A stretch of 7,052 nucleotides of DNA from contig JABMPG010000222.1 in the NCBI GenBank assembly GCA_013203855.1, forward strand, positions 1-7,052, written 5' to 3'. Position 1 is the stretch's first letter. Every line of letters starts with the position of its first letter. Positions 1 through 6,340 of this stretch are shown one piece after another. Position numbers and translations under genes: made by a program. This DNA is from a bacterium (lineage in GTDB: Bacteria; Sumerlaeota; Sumerlaeia; UBA8349). Below the pieces are notes generated by a model, which was not told the DNA's origin, searched no databases, and worked only from the letters and a program-made list of their open reading frames with translations.

Positions 1-654
1 AAGATCGGCGGCCGGTTCCTTCTCGATGGGGCTCGGCTACAGAACGCCTTGACCAAGGGCACAAAACGCGCCACAGAGGAACACCCTTTCAGAGGCAGCT
101 CCCTCCATCCGGTTACCCGCGAGAATCCGCAGACCAGCATCGGCAAAGGACTGCCTGTCATTCATTGGGATTTCGAACCCAACAGCGAACATCTGGATAT
201 CCTGATGATTCCGAAAGGCTCCGGTTCCGAGAACATGAGTGCCATGAAGATGTTCGTCCCGGCCGATGGAGTGGAAGCCTTGAAGAAGTTTGTCGTTGCT
301 ACCGTCGCAGCTTCGGGCGGAAATCCGTGTCCGCCCGGAATCATTGGCGTCGGTATCGGCGGAACCGCCGACTCGGTCTGCGCGATGGCGAAGAAAGCCG
401 TTGCTCGGCCTGTTGGCTCGCCGAATCCTGATCCCCTTTTCGACGAAATGGAAGCCGAACTTCTCGAATCAATAAACTCCCTTGGCATCGGCCCCATGGG
501 TCTAGGCGGGGACACGACGGCGCTGGCCGTTCATATCGAATGGGCTTACACCCACATCACCATGAATCCGGTCGCCGTCAACACTCAATGTTGGGCCGCT
601 CGCCGGGCCCGGGCCAGAATATGGCCCAACGGAACAGTAGAATATGGTTTTTGA
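1..654 (+). CDS. ttdA: Class I (Fe-S) fumarase / L-tartrate dehydratase alpha subunit, 5'-truncated by window edge
   Basis: This is the C-terminal 217 codons of the alpha subunit of a two-subunit iron-sulfur hydro-lyase, which with the beta subunit reversibly adds or removes water from a dicarboxylic hydroxy-acid in the cytoplasm. The frame is open from base 1, and family members run about 280-300 residues, so the start lies upstream. Recognisable blocks are GNPCPPGIIGVGIGGTAD (Cys codon 328-330), GLGGDTTALAVHIE, and NTQCWAARRARA near the end (Cys codon 589-591). These two cysteines match two of the three that hold the 4Fe-4S cluster in this family; the third would be in the missing N-terminal part. 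The beta subunit follows after a gap of 140 bases, so the pair is probably one operon. Family membership is secure. Whether the substrate is fumarate, tartrate or another hydroxy-acid cannot be decided from sequence. Confidence 0.9.
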   Translation, partial: KIGGRFLLDGARLQNALTKGTKRATEEHPFRGSSLHPVTRENPQTSIGKGLPVIHWDFEPNSEHLDILMIPKGSGSENMSAMKMFVPADGVEALKKFVVATVAASGGNPCPPGIIGVGIGGTADSVCAMAKKAVARPVGSPNPDPLFDEMEAELLESINSLGIGPMGLGGDTTALAVHIEWAYTHITMNPVAVNTQCWAARRARARIWPNGTVEYGF

Positions 655-794
655 ATCACACGATCACACGTCCAAGAACGGGGAAACAGCTATGCGCGCA
701 AGATACTGAAGAGAAAATAATCGCAGGTGGGTCCACCACTCACCCTTACGCAGAAGAACACAACCCGGTGCCCGACGAAAGGAATCGTCCAACA

Positions 795-1403
795 ATGGCG
801 AAATATCACTTAGAGACCCCTTTCACAGAAGATACAATGCGCTCTCTCCATATTGAAGACGTCGTCACAATAACGGGTCACGTCTTTGGCATGAGAGACA
901 AGAACATGATTCACTGCTTCGACAAAGGGAACGAACTGCCGGTTAGATTGGACGGTTTCCCGGTCCTCCACACGGCTCCGAGCCTCAAACGAGTCAACGA
1001 CCGATGGGAAAAGATCTGCATCGGCACCACGACGAGCACTCGCATGGATCGTTTTTCTCCGCCGCTGATGGAAACCTACGGTGTGCGGGCTTTCATCGGA
1101 AAATCCGGCCTCTACCAGAACAGTCTTGAGGTCATGAAACGATTCGGCGCCTGCTACTTTGCCATAGTAGGGGGTGCCGCCGCCCTCGAAACGACGCAAA
1201 TAGAGGAGGTTGAAGAGGTCTATTGGCCTGAGCTGCATCCGGAGGCGATATACAAGTTCCGCGTGCGGGATCTTGGCCCTCTCATCGTTGCAATGGACGC
1301 GCACGGCAACAGCCTCTATGATCTCGTGCGTGCTCAAGTGGAATCGAAATTGCCCGATGTCTATCGGCGATTTGCGTCAGATAGCAGTCCTGGAATCGAG
1401 TGA
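795..1403 (+). CDS. ttdB: Class I (Fe-S) fumarase / L-tartrate dehydratase beta subunit
   Basis: This is a 202-residue beta subunit, close to the usual 200 residues, which pairs with the alpha subunit just upstream. The N-terminus (KYHLETPFTEDTMRSLHIED, then VVTITGHVF and an R-D motif) is the typical opening. It is followed by GTTTSTRMD, the family's substrate-binding TS-RMD block, then FIGKSGL, and FAIVGGAAALETTQIEEVEEV, the strongly conserved GGAAAL segment. It ends with LGPLIVAMDAHGNSLYD. The ATG at 795 is chosen because homology begins there and AAAGGA lies about 11 bases upstream. The frame is open back to 540, but that extension overlaps the alpha gene and resembles nothing. The usual lysine-glycine of the KG motif reads GKSG here, a common variant. 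Function is the same hydro-lyase as the alpha subunit, with the substrate undetermined. Confidence 0.9.
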   Translation: MAKYHLETPFTEDTMRSLHIEDVVTITGHVFGMRDKNMIHCFDKGNELPVRLDGFPVLHTAPSLKRVNDRWEKICIGTTTSTRMDRFSPPLMETYGVRAFIGKSGLYQNSLEVMKRFGACYFAIVGGAAALETTQIEEVEEVYWPELHPEAIYKFRVRDLGPLIVAMDAHGNSLYDLVRAQVESKLPDVYRRFASDSSPGIE

Positions 1404-1444
1404 GTGAAGCGTGCGCAGGCACACTCCAAGTCAGGAGAGAGATA

Positions 1445-1501
1445 ATGGAATCCACGGCCTTGCTCGAACGCAAACCTGCTGTTTCGACAAGGCATGGTTA
1501 A
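1445..1501 (+). CDS. Possible 18-codon ORF with strong ribosome binding site, upstream of beta-helix gene
   Basis: The peptide MESTALLERKPAVSTRHG starts at an ATG seven bases after AGGAG (1433-1437), one of the better ribosome binding sites in this window, and ends with TAA. It lies in the 154-base gap between ttdB and the beta-helix gene. It could be a leader peptide for the downstream gene or the remnant of a gene lost by deletion; the segment RKPAV followed by a threonine loosely recalls the start of a short-chain dehydrogenase, but it is too short to judge. No homology can be claimed, and translation is unproven. Confidence 0.2.
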   Translation: MESTALLERKPAVSTRHG

Positions 1502-1557
1502 TCGTCGCTTGTTCGGGCCCCGAGTTTAGACCAAAACCCTATTCGAGGAGAAAGACC

Positions 1558-3327
1558 ATGTACCGAAAACTTCTTTTTGCCATCATCCTGAGCTTTTGCC
1601 TCATTCTGACCGAGGGAGTGCCCCGCGCGGAAACGGAGAGAGCCCCCGGAAAGACCTATCACGTCAGCCAACGCGCCGAGAACGCGTCAGACGAGAACCC
1701 GGGAACTGCCGATGCCCCCTGGCTGACCATCGAGCGCGCCACCCGCGAGTCCCTTGAGTCTGGAGACCACCTCATTATCCACGACGGCGTCTATCGTGGG
1801 GGGGTGAATTTCGTCGGACTACAAGGGGAAGCGGGGAACCCAATCGTTATCGAAGGCCGGTCAGAAGGCCCCGGCGTTGTTCTCAAAGGCTCACAGGTGT
1901 TCAAAGGAGACTGGCAGAACTGCGGCAAGCAGGAAAAAGTTGAGGAGCCCTATCCCAACGCGTACCGGCGCCGATGGGTAAGCGATTGCAATTTCGAGCA
2001 GATTTCGCAGGTGATCCTCAACGACAATATCCTGCTCCAGCAGATCGGGCAGGACCCGGTCGAGACTGATCCGAACCATCTTCCACCCGTGGGGCGCGGC
2101 GTGGAGGATATGATTCGAGAGTCGTTCTACCACGATCCCGAGGCTGGCAGACTCTACGTCGACGTTCACGGTGGAAGCGCGCCGACGGGGTACACCTTCG
2201 AAATCACAACGATACTGAGAGTCTTCTATTTGGAGGAATGCCGTCACGTCGTGGTGCGGAACTTGGAGATCCGTTACGGCTGGATGGGACTATATGCGAT
2301 CCATTGCGAGAATCTGCTGGTTGAGAATGTTGCCACGCTCCACGCGGCGGAGGACGGCATTCAGCTGCGGCTGTCGAAAAACTGCGTGATCCGCAACTGC
2401 AAGGCGAACGGGAACGGCCAGGTCGGCCTGGGGCTGGCGGCCTGCGTGGACAGCCGAGTCGAGAACACCGAGATATTCCGAAACAACTATCGGCGCTTTC
2501 ATCCCTATTGGCATGCCGGAGGTAGCAAGAACGTCAAGAACATCCGGTGTGCCTTCGTGGGTTGCACCGCGGGCTACAACAACGGCGATGGAATCTGGTT
2601 CGACGTGGACAATCAGGACATCGAAATCTCGGGGAACCGCCTGTTTCACAACGAAGGAAACGGCGTTCACTATGAGATCTCATTTGGTGACACATTCATC
2701 GCGAATAATCTGATCTACTCAAACCGCCAGCATGGCGTCTATGTCGCCGCATCGTCCGGCGTGACGGTGGCGCACAATACCCTTATCGAGAACGGACTTG
2801 GTGTTCGTGTGGGGGGCGTTCCCAGGCGCGGTTGCTTCCCCACGCCTCCTGGTCAGGTTGATGTTACAGATGGGGGCAAACTGTACGAGCGGTGGGGAAT
2901 CACCGATCATCAGCGGCAGGCTTCTCAGAACAGGATATACAACAATCTTTTCGTGCGAAACAGAACCGTGCCCGGCGCAACGAATGGCACACAGGCATTC
3001 TTTCCTTTGAACAACCAGTACGCACGGGAGAACTCCTCGGACTTCAACATCTATATGAATGGGTGGTGGACTCCCCTTGTGGAAGGGTCTGCCAAAGGCC
3101 CTCTCGCTCTCGAAGAATGGCTTGAGGAGTCAAATCAGGACAAACACTCTCGAACCTGTGCGGATCTCAAGTATGTTCTCGGCCCAACGGGCGATTTCCG
3201 CTGGGTGGATACTGAGATGGTCGAGCCTGCTCTTCGTATCGAGAACCGCTTGCCCGAGATACCTCGTGACATCGACGGAAAAACTCGGGGAGAGAAATCG
3301 GTCTATGCCGGCGCGCAGACCTTCTAG
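1558..3327 (+). CDS. Secreted right-handed parallel beta-helix protein (pectate-lyase-like fold)
   Basis: This 589-residue protein is probably exported and may bind or cleave polysaccharide outside the cytoplasm. Residues 1-24 form a signal peptide: basic YRK, a hydrophobic stretch to about residue 17, and likely cleavage after VPRA. No proper lipobox is present. Residues 33-120 contain the opening common to these proteins, with NPGTADAPWLTIERA, GDHLIIHDGVYRGGV, GEAGNPIVIEG and VVLKGS. Residues about 217-415 are beta-helix coils with recurring N-x-I/V-x-x-N turns, including GDGIWFDVDNQDIEISGN (343-360), HNEGNGVHYEIS (364-375) and SGVTVAHNTLIENG (400-413). Residues 460-510 carry NNLFVRN and a SDFNIYMN block often seen at the end of this fold. 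The ATG at 1558 is preferred because it has GAGGAG seven bases upstream and begins the signal peptide. I see no catalytic signature that fixes a lyase family, so substrate and activity remain open. The IclR gene follows 66 bases later. Confidence 0.85.
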   Translation: MYRKLLFAIILSFCLILTEGVPRAETERAPGKTYHVSQRAENASDENPGTADAPWLTIERATRESLESGDHLIIHDGVYRGGVNFVGLQGEAGNPIVIEGRSEGPGVVLKGSQVFKGDWQNCGKQEKVEEPYPNAYRRRWVSDCNFEQISQVILNDNILLQQIGQDPVETDPNHLPPVGRGVEDMIRESFYHDPEAGRLYVDVHGGSAPTGYTFEITTILRVFYLEECRHVVVRNLEIRYGWMGLYAIHCENLLVENVATLHAAEDGIQLRLSKNCVIRNCKANGNGQVGLGLAACVDSRVENTEIFRNNYRRFHPYWHAGGSKNVKNIRCAFVGCTAGYNNGDGIWFDVDNQDIEISGNRLFHNEGNGVHYEISFGDTFIANNLIYSNRQHGVYVAASSGVTVAHNTLIENGLGVRVGGVPRRGCFPTPPGQVDVTDGGKLYERWGITDHQRQASQNRIYNNLFVRNRTVPGATNGTQAFFPLNNQYARENSSDFNIYMNGWWTPLVEGSAKGPLALEEWLEESNQDKHSRTCADLKYVLGPTGDFRWVDTEMVEPALRIENRLPEIPRDIDGKTRGEKSVYAGAQTF

Positions 3328-3393
3328 TGTCGAGTCAGAACGCGGGCGTACAGTCGGCTATCACGATTGTTACTGAAAGGCAGGGCTGCTCAG

Positions 3394-4143
3394 GTGGCAA
3401 AAGCGGTTGAGAAAGCGCTGAACATTCTATCCTATTTGGGGCAAGGCCCTGGTCGCGAGATACCCCTGTCCGAAATTTCCGAACACATTGGCAGTCACCC
3501 TGCCACCGTTGCGGGTGTTTTGAAACTCGCCATCGGGTGCGGGTACGTGGAGCAGAGGCGTGTCAGGGGAGGATATACCTTAGGCCCCATGGCGTATCGT
3601 CTATCCCAAGGCAACGCATACAGGATGGACCTGGTGGCGCCGGCCGAACCTGAGATGGTGCGCCTTGCCCGTCGGGTCGGCGAATCGGTGCTTCTGACAA
3701 CTCTGACACGCGGCCGAAAGAGCATCCTGTGTGTGGTGAATGGGTCCCAAGACGTTCAGATTCGACAGGATCTCGTTGGCCAAGAGGATCTTTATACAAC
3801 GGCAACAGGCAGGGTTCTTCTCGCATACCAGTCGAGGCACGAGATAGGTCTGTGTGTGGCGCTGTATGGCTACCCCGGCAGAGAATGGGGGGAGATTCAC
3901 AATGAAGAAGAGCTGATTGAGGCTTTGGGCCGCACCCGCGAGCGAGGGCACGAGGTGAAGACGAACAATCCATCTTTCGCCGCGTACGCGGTGCCCATTT
4001 TCGAGCATGGAGAGTTTGTGGCAGCCATGGGGCTCATGGTGCCCGCATTCCGTCGTACCAAAGGGTCTGACGCGAAAATTCTGAATGAGATGAAAGAGAC
4101 CTCCGCTGCCATCAGCTTGGCTCTGGAGAACAGGAAGGCCTGA
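3394..4143 (+). CDS. IclR-family transcriptional regulator
   Basis: This 249-residue cytoplasmic DNA-binding regulator is of normal length for the family. Residues 3-57 are the winged helix-turn-helix: VEKALNILSYL, then IPLSEISEHIGSHPATVAGVLKLA with the recognition helix, and GYVEQ leading into the wing GGYTLGP. Residues about 75-245 are the ligand-binding IclR effector domain, with the family motif TATGRVLLAY (136-145) and the late block AAYAVPIFEHGEFVAAMGLM (196-215). IclR proteins usually sense small organic acids from aromatic or sugar-acid catabolism and control adjacent genes. The GTG at 3394 is preferred because AGGG (3382-3385) is eight bases upstream and the protein then opens like other family members; a TTG at 3367 in the same frame would add nine residues. 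Its likely targets are the upstream hydro-lyase and beta-helix genes, an inference from position only. No operator could be identified. Confidence 0.92.
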   Translation: MAKAVEKALNILSYLGQGPGREIPLSEISEHIGSHPATVAGVLKLAIGCGYVEQRRVRGGYTLGPMAYRLSQGNAYRMDLVAPAEPEMVRLARRVGESVLLTTLTRGRKSILCVVNGSQDVQIRQDLVGQEDLYTTATGRVLLAYQSRHEIGLCVALYGYPGREWGEIHNEEELIEALGRTRERGHEVKTNNPSFAAYAVPIFEHGEFVAAMGLMVPAFRRTKGSDAKILNEMKETSAAISLALENRKA

Positions 4144-4256
4144 CATCACCGAGTCCGGTGTCCAGATGGGGGCATGAGATCGGACCGCCGAATCAATTCC
4201 CGGCGCTGTCGAGAAACGGCGGAACAGAGGACGGCGGCCGACTAGGGGGAGAAAAG

Positions 4257-4283
4257 ATGAAAGGGATACGATGTACACACTGA
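4257..4283 (+). promoter_or_regulatory. Possible 8-codon leader ORF overlapping the start of the radical SAM gene
   Basis: AGGGGGA (4244-4250) sits six bases before an ATG at 4257 that reads MKGIRCTH and stops at 4281-4283. It overlaps the presumed start of the radical SAM gene (4271) by 13 bases in another frame. Such an arrangement can couple translation, but it may simply be chance next to a purine-rich ribosome binding site. Confidence 0.15.
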
Positions 4284-5545
4284 AACCACCAGCCGTCTTT
4301 GTTCACAAGCGCGTCTATCGCAACGCAAAGGCGGTCAAGCGTCTTGAACGCATGCTGAGAGCCATGGGGGATCCACCGGTCGAGGAAGTCGAAACGGCGG
4401 ACACGGAGATGATCGTGGAGCGAGCGGGGATCGGGGCGGATTGCCCGGCTTGGTCTGACGATCTGATGAACGGTTTTCTGAAGCCACAGGGCGACCCCGC
4501 CATCGTATTCAATACGTTCGTCTGGGATGAGTCGCAGCGGGAAGTGCCCGACAGGAAGTACAAGTACAGGATCGCCAATCGGCTGGCATCCACGATGGCG
4601 GGGGTCGGTGAGGATTTCGCTTATAGTCGTCGGGAAGTCATGGACGCGGAATACCACTCCAATCGCAGTTACGTATGCCAGGGTGGCTGGGGCTTGCATA
4701 GCCTGAACGGATGCGTCCACCGCTGCGCCTACTGCGATCAGGCGTTCATCATGACTTTGATGCTCGATCTGGAAGACTTTGCCGACCATGTGAGCCAAAC
4801 GCTCGCCGCACGCCCTCATCAGAAGCTTTACCGGTACGACATGTACAGTGACTCGATCTGTTTTGAGCCGGAGTACGGCGCGTCTCAAATCCTGGCTGAT
4901 ACGTTTGCCAAGAGCGAAGACCAGTACCTTCTTTTCTACACCAAGAGCAACAACGTCGACCACCTGCTGGAACTGGAGCATCGTGAGCGGTGCGTGTTTT
5001 ACATGACGCTCGCCACCGACCATGCCGCCCGTGAGTTCGAGCCCGGCGCCCCGTCGCTCGACCAGCGTATCCAGGCCCTGCGCCGTTGCCAGGACGCCGG
5101 CTATACAGTACGCGCCGGTTTCTCGCCGATCATCCCAATCCGCGAGTGGCGGGAGGATGCCACCGTCGCCATTGAGAAACTCTTTGCAGGAGTTGCGCCC
5201 GATACAGTGCGGCTATGGACCCTGTCGATGACTTCCGTGCCCCAGTTCGACGGCGCGATGGGCTTCGATCGGATGGATCCTCGCCTTGCGGACATGGCGA
5301 TACGAGCCAATCCGGCGGAAATGGAGTCGTGGAATGCCCCGTTCCCTACGGAGGCGAGAGCGGAAATCTACAGTCACTACATTGCCGAGATTGCTCGAAT
5401 CAGTCCGGAGACGCCGGTATCGCTATGCAGTGAGTCACCCGAGGCGTGGGCAGTGCTCAAGGACCGGCTGAAGATGAAACCGGACCGTCTATTCTGCTGT
5501 TGCGGTGGCCTTAGCGTCCCTCAGGGGCGCTCAAGAGCACACTGA
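4271..5545 (+). CDS. Spore photoproduct lyase-like (SplB / COG1533-type) radical SAM protein
   Basis: This 424-residue cytoplasmic protein has the radical SAM cluster motif GCVHRCAYC at residues 147-155 (Cys148, Cys152, Cys155), which would bind a 4Fe-4S cluster and S-adenosylmethionine. Further blocks align with spore photoproduct lyase: LLFYTKSNNVDHLLEL (220-235), the FYMTL strand, REFEPGAPSLDQRIQAL (254-270), DAGYTVRAGFSPIIPIREW (275-293), and the late SLCSESPEAW (384-393). Where Bacillus spore photoproduct lyase has its CTSD motif with the hydrogen-donor cysteine, this protein has MYSD (191-194), so DNA photoproduct repair by the classic mechanism is doubtful; Cys197 lies six residues on. 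Residues 1-130 are an extension before the radical SAM core without recognised domains. The C-terminus holds three adjacent cysteines (409-411). AAGGG (4261-4265) precedes the ATG by five bases. It stands alone 127 bases after the IclR gene. The family is clear; the substrate is unknown. Confidence 0.85.
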   Translation: MYTLKPPAVFVHKRVYRNAKAVKRLERMLRAMGDPPVEEVETADTEMIVERAGIGADCPAWSDDLMNGFLKPQGDPAIVFNTFVWDESQREVPDRKYKYRIANRLASTMAGVGEDFAYSRREVMDAEYHSNRSYVCQGGWGLHSLNGCVHRCAYCDQAFIMTLMLDLEDFADHVSQTLAARPHQKLYRYDMYSDSICFEPEYGASQILADTFAKSEDQYLLFYTKSNNVDHLLELEHRERCVFYMTLATDHAAREFEPGAPSLDQRIQALRRCQDAGYTVRAGFSPIIPIREWREDATVAIEKLFAGVAPDTVRLWTLSMTSVPQFDGAMGFDRMDPRLADMAIRANPAEMESWNAPFPTEARAEIYSHYIAEIARISPETPVSLCSESPEAWAVLKDRLKMKPDRLFCCCGGLSVPQGRSRAH

Positions 5546-5618
5546 ACCGCCCAAGAAGCCCTTGGTTCGCGACGCGTTAGACCGCGCCTGAGAACGCTGG
5601 GCGTTGGAGTCAGAGAAA

Positions 5619-5807
5619 ATGAGACTTGAGGAACGGAACCCGGTACGAGCTGAACTGCTTGACAGGTTGAGCGCCTGGCGGGGTGACTATAGCTTTGTCA
5701 TCCCATCTACACAACTTGATCCGCAGATACTACGGCTGTACTCCCTCGGAATACCGCAGTCAGAGACGCGAGACTTACTCTGCCATGGAGTATTCTCAGT
5801 AGTCTAA
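5619..5807 (+). CDS. Short hypothetical ORF or gene remnant
   Basis: This 62-residue reading frame begins MRLEERNPVRAELLDRLSAW, with GGAG (5605-5608) ten bases before the ATG. The segment RNPVRAELLDRLSAWR resembles the amphipathic helix that closes many sulfatase-like proteins, so it may be a leftover C-terminal scrap, but the resemblance is weak and I do not assign a function. The frame is also open a short way upstream, to a stop at 5589-5591. No membrane segment or motif is visible in the rest. Confidence 0.25.
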   Translation: MRLEERNPVRAELLDRLSAWRGDYSFVIPSTQLDPQILRLYSLGIPQSETRDLLCHGVFSVV

Positions 5808-5887
5808 AGCATCGACTCCGGATCATGTACGTTTCCTGCGTTGCGGATTCCGGAGACGAGTGTTTCTGGGGTGCGTCTTCTCCATCT

Positions 5888-5903
5888 GGCACGCAGGCGT
5901 GCC
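5888..5903. repeat. Short inverted repeat (7-bp arms)
   Basis: GGCACGC, two bases, then GCGTGCC form a near-perfect palindrome in the gene-poor region. No T-run follows, so it is not an intrinsic terminator. It could be a dispersed palindromic element or protein-binding site. Confidence 0.4.
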
Positions 5904-6202
5904 CCGTTCCTTCTCGATGCGAACGCCCGCCGATCTCTTCCAAAGTGAGTCTCGAAACAGAGTGTCCGAGGTCGAAGGAGGCCACAAGAGTTTACTGCGT
6001 CCTCGGCCCGATTCTTGCCATGACCTCCGGCGAAGCATGGCAGTGGTCGTTGGCCATTGCAAGCCGTACATAGTCAATGGGGACCTGACGGTAACAGAAA
6101 ACGGGCCGAATCCGGGTGAATGGAATGGCAGAGGGAATTCATGGGGGTGGACGGTAGCGAAACGCCACCGCCTAAAAAGAGGGTTAAGCTCAGTGCAATC
6201 AG

Positions 6203-6252
6203 TGGTGGGTGATACAGGATTTGAACCTGTGACCCCTGCCATGTCAAGGCAG
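6203..6252 (-). pseudogene. tRNA-Val(GAC) 3' half, attachment-site remnant
   Basis: Read on the minus strand, this is the 3' part of a tRNA. It has anticodon stem CTGCC/GGCAG (6248-6252 and 6236-6240), anticodon loop TTGACAT with anticodon GAC for valine, and a five-base variable loop. It also has a T-arm with stem ACAGG/CCTGT and loop TTCAAAT, a 3' acceptor strand ATCACCC, discriminator A and encoded CCA. The 5' half (acceptor GGGTGAT and D-arm) is absent; upstream on the minus strand the sequence is unrelated. A 3' half alone is what remains at the distal end when an element integrates into a tRNA gene by a tyrosine recombinase that crosses over in the anticodon region. The 5' side of the fragment should then face the element, and it faces the terminase gene, which agrees. 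Confidence 0.8.
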
Positions 6253-6260
6253 GGGTTTTT
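6233..6260 (+). terminator. Intrinsic terminator formed by the tRNA anticodon arm
   Basis: On the plus strand CCCCTGCC (6233-6240), loop ATGTCAA and GGCAGGGG (6248-6255) make an uninterrupted 8-bp stem followed directly by TTTTT and then CTGTT. Five base pairs are the tRNA anticodon stem; three more and the T-run come from the variable loop and the sequence joined at the element side. It would stop plus-strand transcription entering from the left. Confidence 0.6.
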
Positions 6261-6295
6261 CTGTTATGCCCGTGAAATAAGGGCAAAACCCGCCT

Positions 6296-6336
6296 AAAAA
6301 ACGCTATCCGAAGCTTCCCGCGCCCTCAAAAACGCT
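6296..6336 (+). repeat. Two direct copies of AAAAACGCT near the attachment site
   Basis: AAAAAACGCT (6296-6305) and AAAAACGCT (6328-6336) are spaced by about three helical turns and lie within 85 bases of the tRNA-derived core. Repeats of this kind can be arm-type sites for a tyrosine integrase, but two short A-rich copies are weak evidence. Confidence 0.25.
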
Positions 6337-6340
6337 CCCA

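Larger units (their letters stand above)
5546..6202 (+). other. Region without a confident gene
   Basis: This stretch between the radical SAM gene and the tRNA fragment has frequent stops in most frames and no recognisable protein. It holds one short ORF with a fair ribosome binding site (5619-5807), an inverted repeat (5888-5903), and a hairpin at 6152-6170 (CGGTaGCG / CGCcACCG with one mismatch and loop AAA) that lacks a T-run on either side. An A5 run at 6174-6178 reads as a T-run on the minus strand, about 25 bases after the CCA end of the tRNA fragment, so it could be part of the old tRNA transcript end. It is most likely host intergenic sequence with degraded remnants. Confidence 0.6.

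Noticed and set aside
540..794. Earlier start for the beta subunit at 540
   Set aside because: It would overlap the alpha gene and add 85 residues with no similarity to the family; homology and a ribosome binding site fit 795.
1406..1424. Hairpin GTGC-GCAG-GCAC after the beta subunit as a terminator
   Set aside because: The stem is only four pairs with a mismatch beyond, and no T-run follows.
4147..4160. CACCG-AGTC-CGGTG hairpin after the IclR gene as a terminator
   Set aside because: The stem is five pairs and is not followed by a T-run; at most a weak structure.
3601..4278. 225-residue minus-strand ORF
   Set aside because: It is antisense to the IclR gene and shows no domain.
4193..5023. 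276-residue minus-strand ORF
   Set aside because: It lies opposite the radical SAM gene, whose motifs are unmistakable; the minus frame is an antisense shadow typical of G+C-rich coding DNA.
14..5918. A 14-base match (GTTCCTTCTCGATG) shared by the window start and position ~5905
   Set aside because: It is too short to mean a repeat, its flanks do not match, and one copy is inside a conserved gene.
5823..6242. 139-residue minus-strand ORF opening with MAGVTGSNPVSP
   Set aside because: Its start is translated tRNA anticodon and T-arm sequence; the remainder overlaps noncoding sequence with no homology.
6203..6280. Intact tRNA-Val gene
   Set aside because: The minus-strand sequence 5' of the anticodon stem contains no D-arm and no GGGTGAT strand to pair with ATCACCC.
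5860..6297. 145-residue plus-strand ORF ending in a GDTGFEPVTP-like segment
   Set aside because: That segment is the familiar spurious translation of the antisense of a tRNA 3' end, and the rest of the frame has no recognisable protein character.
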